From NCBI GenBank assembly GCA_013399855.1, contig VXAY01002475.1, positions 864,552 through 928,551 on the forward strand: 64,000 nucleotides of DNA, in the 5' to 3' direction. Position numbers and translations under genes: made by a program. Numbering within the stretch: the first letter of the stretch is position 1; every line of letters begins with the position of its first letter. This document shows, piece by piece, positions 48,501-62,153 of the stretch. The DNA is from Oxyruncus cristatus (Eukaryota > Chordata > Aves > Passeriformes > Cotingidae). A model generated the notes under the pieces. The model was not told where the DNA came from and searched no databases. It worked only from the letters and a program-made list of their open reading frames with translations.

Positions 48501-49766
48501 CTTGTTTGCAAACTCGAACTTGCAAAAGTAGCACGTTGTGAATGGTGATGTACCAGCAATCTGATAGAAAGCCCTTTACTGCTGGATATCAGTGCCTTGG
48601 CTCCTTGGTGGCAGCACTCAAATTGAAAAGGGAAATGTGGGAAATGAAAAGATCGAGGAATTCCAGTTCAGGTACCTTCACTTGCTGCTGACAGACTGGG
48701 AGGGAAGCAAAGTGTGTGGGGTACTCAGGTTTGTGCTTGTGACTTGGGCTCTTGTGGCACAGGGATGTGCCTTCTCACACAGTACCTGCTACTGATGGAA
48801 AAAATAAGAAAATATCTCCTTTGCTCTGATAATTGTGACTGTGGCAGTAATATCAGAGTGAAACAAATGGAGCAGGTGGAAGCAGAGTAAATAACTATGG
48901 TAATTTCATGTAATGGCTTCTTTAAGGTTTTTCCCCCACTCTACTGTATTATAGCTGCTATTTTAATATTTACATTAAATATTACACTTAAATAAACCAG
49001 ATGTATCCTTTAATTGTTAATTCAAGGAATAGATAACTACAAATGAAAATTCTCTCCTAGCATGGCAGAGGATGTATCACATACCCCCAGAGTCCCTCTT
49101 AGTGTTTTGGACTTCTACAAGTGGAAGAAAAATCTTTTTCTTAAAGATGATACGAATGTTTAGACATGGCTGGGTCTTCAGTGGGCTTTCAGTAGTGTGT
49201 ATGATTTTGCCTGCTTTTAAATCTGCACTTGTATTTTGGGCTCTTTCTGTGCAAGTGATGAGGTGATGAAAGGGGGGGAAAAAAAAGGTGTATTGTGCGT
49301 AGAAGCACAATTCTAGGGAATAACAACTGAAATTTTGGTGTGTCCCTGTCATAAAACTGAGGAGATTCACAGACATTGCCTATTGCAGTACTTAGCACAG
49401 CACAGTAGAGCAGAGATTTTAGTTCTCTTCTTCCTATAGTCATAGTTAAGGTGGCTGTCTGAGATTGGAAAATGCAGAGCCCAAAGTGGCACTTGATTTC
49501 CCTGATCATTACCAAACCAGAACTCATTTTAATGAGAGGAGAGATTTGCCAGAGAAAGATTTTTGATATGCTTTAGAAGATGAATCTCACTCTTAACAGA
49601 AATACATATCTTAAAGTAAGAAACATGCTGCCCCAGCTGTGACTCTTGAGTATTATATCAGATGTCTTGATTGCTTAGTGCTGCTTTTATGACTGAGACC
49701 TGTCAATTCTTTACATATTGATAGTGGGGACAGACTCTGAAAAAGACTTGTAGTGCCCTGAAGTTC

Positions 49767-49935
49767 TGAGTCATTGAGTGGTTTGGGTTGGAAGGACCTT
49801 AAAGTTCATCCCGTTCCAACCTCCCTACCTTCCACTGGACCAGATTGTTCAAAGCCCCATCCAACCTGACCTTGAACACTTCCAGGAATGGGGCATCCAC
49901 AGTTTCTCTGGACAGCCTGTGTCAGTGTCTCATAG
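49767..49935 (-). mobile_element. CR1 LINE 3' fragment
   Basis: On the + strand, TGGTTTGGGTTGGAAGGACC, TTAAAGTTCATCCCGTTCCA, GACCTTGAACACTTCCAGGA and GGGGCATCCACAGTTTCTCT are the reverse complement of a CR1 3' region. It is 5'-truncated with no coding potential left. Confidence 0.92.
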
Positions 49936-52900
49936 TTATGAATTTATGCCTAAGATCTAAATCTACCATTTTTCATTACCCCATGACCTATCAGTGAATG
50001 CTCATAGATAGGTGTTAATCTTCTGTTTTCAGATAGTTTTCATCAGCTCTGTTGGAGAGAACTGATTTCCCACATACCCTTTTCCCTGTTCTGCTGAAAT
50101 TGCTCTGGACAATGAACTTGTAGCATAGCTGGAAAGGACATCACAGCTGAATGTAAAGAAACCCTTCTGGCACCTGTGGCAGACTCCATCCTTTACTCAT
50201 ACATGCAGCTTGGAGGAATTTAGCAAGCAGCTGATCTGCCCTAGGGTTTCAAATATAAGTTAGTGGGTCAAAACTGGAAAAATTTTAAGTACAAAAATTT
50301 TCAGAAAAATGTGTGGGGTGTTTCTACATACCATCTTTTTATTTTTTTCTTATGACATTATCCTGTGATGTGTGTTGGTTCTTGGACATACTGTTGTAAG
50401 TGCAGTAAAATTAACTGGTTTTCTTATCTCGTGAGACACAAAAGCAGAATATATGGTGTTAGAAGGAAGCATTGGACTTGCTGGAAAAAGGCCATTCTGG
50501 GTCTATTGAGCACATTGCAGGGCTTAGCAAATGGCATCTGTAGAATAGTTGCTGTTTGTGGAAGCTACACAATACTCATAAGCCATTTTTGTGGATCATT
50601 AGCAGCTACAGACTATTTTTGAAGTGATGTGTGCAATATACAATATTCCCTCAGAAGCCTATCAAACAGAAAAAAAAGGAAATCTGATTAAAACAGTATC
50701 AGAGAAAGCACTGGGATGTGCTGTTACAACTTGAAATCTCGTTAGACTAGAGCAAGTTGGAGGCAGGGCAAATTTTATGCTTCAGCAAGTTGTAAGGGTC
50801 TCTTCGACGTTTTCAGCCTTAAATAATTAGTTCATGGTGGTGATAGTTGAGTTAGTTCCTTCTCTTGCAACACAGTATTTTGAAGCAGAGCAATCTGCTG
50901 GATGCAGATAAGCATTTACTGAAAGTCATTATAAGGTATCAGGAAATTGTTCAGAGACCTCCACTAAAGCCGAAGTTGAATAACCCCGGGAGCAAAACCT
51001 ACATGCTAATGGTCCAACTGCACTCACAACTTACACTCAATTATTATTTAATAATTTATCACTAAGGAAAAAAGACGTGATGGCGTGTTTCTCTGCTGCA
51101 TCACGGATTTGAAGTAAACTGTGTATAAATTTAGGAGTACCTTCTTTTTCCCAGCATGCTCTCAAACAGGCATGGCAAGTGCCATTATCTCCTGCTCACT
51201 TTGGAAGCCTGTTTACTCAGGTTATTTGGGTTTGTGTGAGTTAGTGACAAATGCAATAAACGTTAAGGATATTTTTATTTCTGCTGGCAGAGGACAGGAA
51301 ATTGCCCTGCTCCTTTGAAATGTTGATAAGGTTATTTGTGGAGGCGTTGGGCTGTTTGCTGGTTAAACACCAGTATTGCTGTTTTTCGTGTTTGAAAACT
51401 GGAGTGGTTGTGATCATGGAGCAAATTGGGGCAGAGCCTGGAACAGATCGGCATATTTTGAACTGGAGTGTAGAGCTGTTAACTCCAATAAGCTGTTTCC
51501 ATCTGGGCACACTAACAGGAAACTTGGAATATTTTTCAAGTGACCTAAACATAAGCAGTGAACATATTTTAAAGTGTACATATATATATATATAGGGGGT
51601 TTTTTTTAAACAGAAACATTAGCAAATCTCTGCAAAATACAAGCATTCATTGAACCCTACACAATATTAAAGTTCCTTCTTTTACACGGTAATCTAATGC
51701 TGAAGAAGGTTCATTAGTTTTTAGAGCCTCACTAAGTACTGTATATTACACTCCTCAAAGATAAATGAATTAGTTGTAACAGGATTTCAGATTTATTTGA
51801 TGGCAGAAAATGCAGAAGAAGTTAACCTTTGAGGTCACAAAAGGCTACCATGTGAGTCTGAGGGTGCGTGAAGTGAAGGAACCAGGATGTTTTCCACAGA
51901 AGACTCCTTGTTGGCAGCCTTTTCGCCAGATGTCTGTTCTCATTTCTGTATTGAGTCTGCTCCTTGGTCAAAAATCAGAATAAGATCCATAAAATCAAAC
52001 AGTAATTTTTGAGAGGTGCTAATTCCTAACAGGTTATGATAGCGAGAGGGAACAGTTGATATGGAAACATCTTTCGGGCTTTTTTGTTCGTTTTTCTCTG
52101 TGAACTTGTCAATGATATGTACTTTTCCCTTTCCCTGTGTACAAGAATGAATCCTTCAAGCTGAAAGTGTAACCTGGTCCTTTCACTGTGTCTTCACAAC
52201 CATGAAATAAATGCGATTAAAGTAATAAAAATTAGTTCCAAGGAACTGTACACCTTTGAAATTCCTTGGTTTGCCAATATGACTGGGGCTCTGCTAGACA
52301 ATGTTGTAAATGTTTTGTTGCAGTTTCTATAATGCATTTGTTAAATATCTCACCAGAAACATTCAATCCTTTTAAATAGAAGTGGCATATCCTTCACTGA
52401 GGGGGAAATGTCAGACACCGTTTGACTGTTTACGATAAGAAAAACTGAGATAAGTGTGCTTTTGTAGAGAGTGGATGAGATGGTCCAGTATAAACCAGAA
52501 ATAAACTTCAGCTGAAAATATGAGTGGTCCTAGAGGGGCAGAGTTATTTAAAAGACAGGTGGGATGGAAAAACTCTGTGACACTTTCGAGCAGCAATAAG
52601 TAGTATGTTTGCAGCTGCTTAATTTCCAATTTTGCTTTGATCTATAACTAAAATACTTTAATTCTGCTCTCTTTGGATAGCAGAGCGAACAATGAATTTG
52701 TGACATTCTGACTGAACAGTGAATTCTCTTTACATCTCTCTGCCCTTATATTTATTTACTAATCTACATGCAGTTTTTCAGTATCATTGGTAGAACTTTC
52801 ACACTATGTGCAAAAGGGAAAAGGACTGAAAAGGGATGGCTCCTAGTTCCTGCTACCTCATTATTCGCGAAGCAGCACACTACTGCTCCTTCATTCTACT

Positions 52901-55900
52901 TACAATACAAAACCAGGGCAGGGTAAAGCAGAACTCTACAGATATGGTGCTCCCAAGGCTTGAATTGGCAACCAGAGCATGCACCTGACATCTGCAGAGG
53001 GAAAGGCTGGTTGTTAGCACACATTAAAGATCATACCACTGCTCTGCTCACTGTTCCAGCCAGGGCAAACTGGCACTGGAATGTGCTGTAATCAGATTTA
53101 GTTTTCCCAGTGTACATGTACTGAGAGCCAGTGTAGTCTTTTCTCAGTACACCTATCAGTTTTATTTGGATTTTAGTGTTTAGAGAAGAGTATCAAGACT
53201 GAATGCTGTGTTGGGTAATAGCCTAACTAAAAATAATAGGCTTGCAGGAGATAGTGTTGTTTTGCTGATGGCGTGTAAGATTTCCTCTGGAGAATGTCAC
53301 CGTCCCCTAATTTGAAATGAGGTATTGCACTAGGATTCACAATCCAGTCTGTTTGCACAGGGCAGGATTAGCAGGACCTGGGTCATACCCAAGAGACTTC
53401 ATGCTAGAAATACCACAAATGATGAATGTGCTTACCTTGAAAATTACTCAGTTGATGTTCCCTGATTCAGCCACTGTGGGTATTTGTCAGTCCTGACCAG
53501 CATGTGTACACTGTCTCTGTCCTGTGAGGTAAAACAAATGATTAGCATGTCTGCTTTTCTGCAAATACAAATGAAATAGGTAAATATGGGATTTGAAACT
53601 GATGCCACCTCACTTTGAAAGTTATATGTAGCTTTAGCTTAGGCTGATAGCACGTGTGCAGCTCAGAGTACTGCTTAGAATGTTATTTGCTGATAAAAGC
53701 ATGTAGTGTGTGTTCCTGTAGCTGGGTATGTAGGCCTTGCACTAATCATATTTTCAGCATGTGTCCCTTTTTGGAGTTGCTATGTGTCAACTTCTGAGGA
53801 ATCCTGAGAAGGAACAGTGGCAGCTCACCCAGCACACTGGGCACATTTCTTGGTGCATGACTGTGTAGGATTAGCTTGAAAAGACCAAACAACTTTTTCT
53901 TTTTAGGTCTGTGACTGAAATTGAGTCTCTTTGTGAAGTTCATTTCGCTGCTTCAACCAACTCACCCTTTATACACTAACACTGTGTGTAGATTGAGTGG
54001 GAGAGGTTTGAAGGAAACTTTATTGCTGAATGTGTCTGCTATGAGAGGACGCATGGAAAATAATTTAGCCTGTTGAAAGAAGCAGAACTACTTTACAGTG
54101 TAAGGGATTATGGAATTTAGCCTTTGAAAAATGAGGTACTGAACTTAGTTGATTTCCCCCATCAAATGCTGGTCTGTCTATCTTTGCCCAATTCAGCTTT
54201 GTCATTGAATTTGCCCTGTTCATCTTGCTTACAAATGTGGTGGGGATCTGTTCAAGTTTTGTTTATAGTGCTCCAAGATTAATGCTTTGGCACCTAAGTC
54301 ATGTCATCCTTCGTAACAAAGCAGTGCCAGGAAAATGGTGTGGGAACTCTTTTTTTCAATAATAAATTTACCATCGGTGGAAGTGTTCTGTTTCTTACTG
54401 TAGCTGAGTTGGCCAATTAACTGTATGTAAAGGTCATTCCTACCAAATGTTGAATGTAGGAAGTGAATTCTTTGACAGAAGCAAGGTCACCTCTCCATAT
54501 GTTTGCTTTCATGGTTAATAACGTGCACATTTTTTCTGAATGTTAAGCTAAGTTAACGTAATTATGTGTGACAGGTAGTTTTCTGAGTGATAGGGAAGTG
54601 CTTAGGGAGTGGATTTTTAATAACAAGAAGGATCATATATAGGCTGAAAATTGCAGCCTGGTAAATAGGGTTGTACTGATGAGAAGAGCTCACCAACAAG
54701 TCAGCTAAGGCAACAAATTAATAATTAGGGAATTGAGATGTGAGAATTTATGAAAAAAGAGTTTAGGGCCCTGGAGGAAATGGGAACAGCTATTTTGTGT
54801 TTGTCTTGTTTTTCTAAAGAGAATAGTTCACAGGAAGAGGTTAGCTATTATTAGAGAAAATGCACAACATACCTGGCTGCCTTTTAACGTTTCAGTGTCA
54901 GCCCTTAAGGACGTGGGATGGGATTTTCATGTTTCCATAATATGTGTTACTGAAACTATTTGGGATCTGCCTTTGAAAGTGTTCGAAAAAATTATCTCAT
55001 TCTAGGAAGTGTTGGCAAGCAGTGGTGTCAGAGCTGACTAAAGAATGTTTAGGCATCTCAAGTAACAAAATTGAAAACTTCAAAAGAACTATGCAGTTCT
55101 TTTCCAAAGTCTGATGATTCATCCAGATATAATAGTTTTGAAATAATTACTGTTCAGCTATTTACAGTCAGTACTTTCCATGTTCTGTGGCTGCCTTAAG
55201 AATTTCTGCTTGGCACATGAATTGGAACTGCTGATTTGACCTTTCAACCACTGTAATCCAAATCCCTCCATACAACTGAATACAACGTGGAAGAAATCTC
55301 ACCATGCCTTATCTTAAATAGCTGCAGTGATGGTGTCATAAGTTGGCAATATATTCTTGTGGGTTTTGTCCTGATGAGATGATCAAAATGTTTTCTAACT
55401 CTTATATTTGTTTTAGCTCCCAATAAAAGGATAAGAAGTCTCATGTTTTCTTGTTCATCTCCCACAAGCTTCTGTAAGGGAAGGCACAATTACCATATGT
55501 TTATTCATCAGAAATAATTTGATATTTTTAGTCTTTATCAACAATTTACCATTTATGAAATGAGAAAAAATACTTGCCAACTGTTCTATATGTTGACAGA
55601 TGTGTCTTGCCAATGCCTGCCTGAAAGAATAACTGTTACATGAGATTTTGCTGTAATGCTTATAAATGAGCATGGCATCTTTCATAAATACAGTAAAGAA
55701 ATACTTCTACATATTTGACAAATCCTATTTAAATACAGCAGTTACACAGAGAGGCTGGTACTTTTCATTTGTTGATAATTCAGGAAGAAAAAAATTCCTG
55801 CATAGGTAACAGTAGCTCAGGTGTAAAGGGGAAACTGCTGGTTTCTTTTCAAGTGTCTGAATACTTTAGGGGTTGGCCACTTCTTTTCTGAGAGAGGAGC

Positions 55901-58900
55901 CTTACAACGACAATTTGATTTTGCTTTTGATTTGCAGTTCTGGAGTATAACATAGAGCTGGAGGGAAAAGGAAATTTTTATCTGCTGGCTCTGGTCTGGC
56001 TGTGAGAATGAAATGTTTCAGCATGTGATACAAGTCAGGCTGTCCTCAGTTTTGTTTCCAGTTTCAGTGACTTGAGAGGGATCTTCAAAAGACTTGATTT
56101 TTCTGGGTTCTGCATCAGCATCCCCCCCCAGCCCTGATGTGTCCCACTCTACCTCTGTCCTGCTTCTTTGCCAGCCTTCACCTCGTTTTGCATCTTCGTT
56201 TCACCTCTCCCTGCTGATCAACAATCCTCGAAGCAAAATTCCCAAGGACTGCAGGTGGAAATGTGACAACGTTTGAAAGCAGTTCAGCAGATTTAAGAGA
56301 GTTGTTCCTTCTACCTTGCTTTGCCAAGTAAAGTACATTTCATAAATGATACGCTCATAAGAAATGTCATCTTACTTGATGCAGTAAAGATACTCTTGTG
56401 CTTTCTAAGTATTTGAATTAAACACACTTTTTTTTTCTAAGGCTTGAAATACTAATGGTACCAATGGTGTGTCTGGTAGTCATGCAGTGGTGGCAGCGTA
56501 TTTGTTTCTATAACATGGGCATGTATTTTATTTGTTTTATGCAAAATAATGTAGCCAACATAATTAGACAGTAATTTGTGGCTTCCAATGTAAACATTTT
56601 AGGAGCTATGTAGTCAGAAGCAATCGCTAATTAGAGAGCTGTTAGCTAAACATATATAATTGGGAACAGACTGACAGGCTATTCTAAACAGCAGGCTATT
56701 TATAACTCCATGCTGTTCTTAAATTATATTTTGTTTAATGGACTTTGGACAGTGCATAAAAGGAGAGTTTTTGTGATTTGATCTGCACTTTAATTTCTTT
56801 TAAATAAAATGAAACCTTGGAAATGTGAATGCCACACAGGCTAGCTGTGATAATTAAAAGGTATTATTAACTAGATGACTTTCTGGCTGAGCCATTTTCT
56901 AATTTCTTTAGGAGTGTGGACTCCCTGAAGAGAGTTATAAATTCAAGTATTACTTAATTACGCTTTTAACAATAAAGGGCACTTTAATCAGCAACCTCTC
57001 AGAAACCCTTCTCCTGTAGTCATTTATTCAAACAATGAAAAAGTCAAGAGATACTTTATATTATAAAGTCTTCTAAAAGTACAATGTATCTATTCACAGG
57101 CCCTAATTTATGTTGTATCTGTTCCTATCGGTACTTACCCTTCAATAGAAAAAAAAATATTATTTTAACTGTTCTCAGATACCAGGAGTGATTAACTACA
57201 AAGATTTTTTTTTTTTGATCTTTTTTTTATTGGAAAAATTTAAGAAAAAATGTGGGCATCATGATCATACTCACAGATAGGGGTGAATTCTTGTCCACTA
57301 AAGGACATATTTGTTTCAGAAGATGGAAAAACCAAATATACCCTGGAGACAATTTTAATGTTGAATGGGAGGTGTTATCTTGAATTTTGAGGGAGAAAGG
57401 TGTTGGTTTCTCTTTAGGACTGTTGCTTTTGGAAGCTGGGAGAAGAACTGATTAGGGTGCTGGAAGGGGTGCTGTGAGCCTGGTAGTGCTGCTATTAAGC
57501 TGGTTAAAATGTTAGTGTCTCATTTTAACACTGTCCAGGTATGATAACTGTTTTTGTGATAGAATTTACCTCCTGTTCTAAAAAGAAATCAAATGAGATC
57601 AAGAGACAAGAATATTATCTTGAGTTTTCTCATTTTTTGCTTTTTAACGAATAAACGTGCACTGCTAACATGGAAAATAAGTCATAAAAAATTAAGACAC
57701 TGATGAAACAGGGCAGGTTTTGTTGCAATAAAAATTGCTTTCTCTTTGGCTTAATTTCTTTCTAGAGTCAAATAAATAATGGTGGAGTGTTCTTCCTTGT
57801 ATTCATCATAATTGTTGCTTATGTGGCACGTAAAATACAGCTGTATTAGTGTGCACGGCGAGAAATGAACCTTCCTGGTGTAGAAGCCAAAGGCAGAGTT
57901 AAAACAACAACAGATTGAAACCAAAGAGCCGTCACATCTCTTGTCCTGTTGGTGTGATGTGATCACAGTGGAGATGATTGTGCAGGTGCAGTGTGAAGGT
58001 GACACAGTTCTTGTGGCAACGCCCCCTCTGCCAGCAGCTGCCAAGACTATTCATGTGTAAACTGGAACCGTAGTCAAAGGGCACCAATCCCTTAGTTGTG
58101 GCTTTTCTGATAAGAATTCCAGTAAAATCTAAACCCCAGAGGGATTTGCTTACATTTGAGTGTGGTTGGGCTAAAACTGGAGGCTGAAGCTGCCAAATAA
58201 ATGTTACGTTTTAAGCATTCTAAAACTAAAAATGAAGTTGTCTGGAGTACTTGAGGAATATACGTACAACAAACAGATGTAAGGCCTTACTTAGTTCCTG
58301 CTCAAGCTGGTGGGAAGTTGAGCAAACTGTAGGATGACGTGAGAGACCTCACAAAGCTCAGTAGGATTTCAGGAGGGGGTAACGTTTTAAAGCCCCCTGT
58401 GTGTTGTCTGACTCTAAAACTGCAGGTAAAATGATAAAAATCATAAAAATGATCCACTGACAACGTGTAAGTTGAGTGGTACGCTGAGAGCTGTCATGCC
58501 AGAATGCTTTGGTAGTTCTGGGTCCCGCATCACTGGCCAGCGCTGTGCAGCCTGACCACTGTAACTGTGCAGTGTGGAAAAACAAAAAAAATTGTAGATG
58601 ATGTACATTCTCTTAATCAGAAAGATTCCTTTTAATTCATGATTCTGTGGAAAAACAAAAAAAGGTAAATCAATGAGGCTGCTTTTATCAAACTGCATAC
58701 TGATGGTCATTTTCAATCTATGGTGCATAAATTGGAAATGGAAAAAATCTGAGATGTCACAACTTTATTTTAAAAATCCTTTTGTTTTCATTAAGTTACT
58801 TTCTGTCCTTTGGATGTCATAAATGGCTTTGACCATAACTGTAGCTTACCTCTTTGAAATTACCCGTATTTTTTAAAGTAACATTTGAATACAAAATGTT

Positions 58901-61900
58901 CAATATTGAAAAATGGCTTCCAATTAAAAATCTAGAAAAAGAAAGAGGGAAAGTTGATTCTCGTTCTTGTCTGTTTTGACTGTTTATTTTCTCTTTGATG
59001 GTCTCAATTCCCTCATTAAAGGCCTGTGGATTATTTGAACTTTGCTTATTTCTATGACTTATCCAAAGGTTTGGTGATTCAATTTAAAGTATCTTGAGTT
59101 GTTTAATTATTGAAAACCACCTTGGACATGATAGTTTCTAATTTGCAATTTCTAATTAATGGACTTTAGACGTGCTAACAATAAACACTATGGTTAAATC
59201 AGCAGCAGAATTGTTTTTAAAAGGCAATTTCCATTTCTTAGACTGTTAGTGTTCTGACATTTCTGGGCTACATTACATTACATTTCTGTAAACCTTATTA
59301 ACTTTTTCACAAGCAATTAATTATGAAAGCAGTGGGAGTAATAAGACCTGATTTTCAATTCATGGTTGGACTCTTATCTAAAAAGGCAAATCAGCAAATG
59401 CTGATTAAAGTTTTTCCTATGGTTGGGATGTTCACAATCCTCTCTCTGGTGTATAATGAGAATTGGGTTCACGTTGGAGCCTTTAATAAAACTTGTGAGA
59501 ATGTAACTGCACTGATTCAGAGATGTCTGGAGCACAGGTGAGCAGATGTGCACTAAGAAGAAATGCACGTGCTCTCAGAATATCTCCTCTGTGTAGTTTT
59601 GCTTCAACTCTGGCTACAACAAACCGAGGGAAAGACGCAGGACAACGAGCAGGAATTTCACGGAGCAGTTGTGTGAAATACTGAAGTTCATATTCTAAAT
59701 GAGGCCATACACAGGTTTGAAATAAGACTTCTCTCATAAGTTTCTGGGTAGAGGGATGTTCTGGGCTCAGTGGGAATGACTGCTAGTCTGAGAAATCTTC
59801 CATAAAGTTTCCATTTCAATAACTTGTGTTTGTGATGGCAAAAAACGTTCTCCATTGTCTTTCAAAGTGGATCTGAACTAATCCATTTGGACTAGCAGGG
59901 CACTTCCCTCTTGATGATGACTTACTAAAAAAGATAGAAAAGGCACAAATCCAGTTCTGCATCCAAATAAGCACATGATAAAGGAAAGAGCTGGGATTGC
60001 TTGTGAAAGGGCAGCTTTGCCTGGAGTCCAGAGTAATCTGGCAACATTTGTTCTATCTTCAGGTACTTATTTCTTTTTTTGAATCACCTGTCTTCATTCT
60101 TGATTTTTTGATACATGGTTTATATTCATCCCTCCATTAACATTTCCCTCTTCACACATTAAACATAATTTTGTGGATGTATTCTTAGAATTCTACCTGA
60201 GATGGATTATTAAGCATTGTAATTAGTAATGACATCATTAATAAATCTGAACAAGCCAATTAAGATACATCTGTGAACAATGATTAGCTCTAGAAATGGA
60301 GCTACTAGAAACAAAACATATTAAATATTTTACAGATTCATTCTTTTTTGGAGGGGAGGATGTAAGGAAGGACTTTGTTTTACTGTTTGAAATTTGGATT
60401 ACTCTGGATTTCATCTTCCTGAACAGACTGAGAAGATTCTGATATGAAGACTACTTTGAGAAAAGTACAGAAACTTCAATCTAAAGTTTCTTAATCTCTT
60501 TTAAAGTAAAATTCTCTAACTGAAATTTGTAATAACTAATACTAATTAGGATGCAATGCAAACAGCAGGCTGTGTTGGTAGCTGATCAAGAGTGCATATT
60601 CTCTGTTCCATTTCCTTATTTCTATTATTGGAAAAATTTATAGCTAATTCTCAGATGCAGCCTGCTTATTATTTTGATTCAGCTGGACTTTGGATAGTTT
60701 ATCTCAAGTATCTTTGTTGCTTGCTTATTTTCAAATTTCTACATGCAAGTAAGAACACACTGAAGTGACCAATTGGTACTTTGCTGATGGCAGCTGTTTG
60801 CAAAATTCAGATCATTTTTCTTATTCTGAAAACTCTTCAAAAATAGAGCATACTTATTTTCAGCTATTAGAGTTTACTCAATTGTTGTCAGTCCCGTTCT
60901 GCTGGGAAAAGCTCAGTGTTTGCAGGGGCTTAGAATGAGATTTAGGCAAATATTGCAAAGAAATATGTGTAAATATATGTTCTGGTAAACAGAGATTTTC
61001 TTCATTCAAGTATTTCTAATACCTTTGTGCTATTTCATCAAACTTATTCAAAAATCACTTTTAGTGAAGAAGACATCCTTTCTATTTGCAACGGGTTAAT
61101 GTACATTAAGATTTTGTGAAGTTGGCTTTAGAACCATCAGAAAATAGGGAAAACCCCCCCCCTAGGATAAATATAATTCTATTTTCCTCAAAATGCAAGC
61201 AATCAAAGGCTTAGCTAAGGAATATCTTGAATTATTAAGGGACCCATGTTTATAGCTAAGGAATCTCTTCTGTGTAGTTTGATGCCAAAGGGCTTGATAT
61301 TGGGAGACCTTAAACCAGTTCTGTACTTCATTATTCATGAAAGTAAGAGGAGATCATAGTCTGGAGAGAGATGTATATTTTTATTTGGGAGGATGATGAG
61401 ATTGATTCCTGTACAGGGTAGAGAAATGTTTAGAGAGGCAGAAGTCACAGACTTACCATAGCTCTTAGAGTACAAAATACCAGTAGGTGCCCCTGAAAAC
61501 CTACCCAGTAAACTGTGGAAATCTCCAAATCCTTGAATAGCCCCGTATTTAAGAGCTGGGATTTTATACATTCAATATTATGGATACTTTCCAATTGCTA
61601 TTGAGATTTGACTGTTTATGCTAAGAAGTGATTCTGGATTGTTCCATGTGGGACTTCTACCAGATCCCTGGAGCTGGAAATAGAGAAGGGGCTGTGAGTG
61701 ACTTCTGGAATGAAATCTAGAGACGTTGAATAAAAAAGGCAATTGTGCAAAACAAGGCGATGTTTTACATGGAGGACGCAACTGTGTTCATTTGACACTT
61801 TCAAAGCATCCTAACAAGTTGTTGAGAACTTTCTGACAAATTTGTTTAATGAGGTGCTGTTCAGTCAGGGGTGCAAGAACATTCTGCAATAAGAATTCAC

Positions 61901-62019
61901 TTAAAATCTTGTTAGAGCTTACCACTGTTTTATTCTGTCTAGCATACAACATGCTGTAGAGACATTGCAAAATGAATGTATTTCCTAAGAAGTGCAGTAA
62001 TTGAGGTTAGAAGCTGGGT
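49936..62019. other. Intergenic sequence, no gene seen
   Basis: About 12 kb of AT-rich DNA. A (TA) run lies at about 51577-51594. The stretch 56560-57010 is dense in TAAT/ATTA homeodomain-type cores and could hold a conserved regulatory element, but conservation cannot be judged here. Open frames at 59323 and 59483 have no recognised similarity. Confidence 0.45.
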
Positions 62020-62020
62020 A

Positions 62021-62153
62021 TTTTGTTGTTGTTGTTTGTTTTGGGTTTTGTTGGTTTCTTTTGGTGTGTTTTTTTTTTGTTTTGTTTTTGGTTTTGGGTT
62101 TTTTTGTTTGTTTGGGTTTCTGTTTGTTTTTTTGTTTGGTTTGTTTGTTTTTT
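62021..62153. repeat. 133-nt A-free T/G tract
   Basis: Contains only T and G apart from two C residues, with (TTG), (TTTG) and GGGTTT units. It produces a meaningless Phe/Val/Cys-rich open frame. Confidence 0.92.

Larger units (their letters stand above)
39843..49766. other. Intergenic sequence, no gene seen
   Basis: Nearly 10 kb without a recognisable gene or transposon. Simple repeats are (CA)8 at 40287-40302, a T/G-only tract at 42451-42519 and (TGA)6 at 44261-44278. Several poly-A/T runs occur. Confidence 0.5.

Noticed and set aside
59323..59541. 72-codon + strand open frame with a natural-looking protein composition
   Set aside because: No similarity recognised, no flanking splice signals supporting an exon, and a neighbouring antisense frame of similar size.
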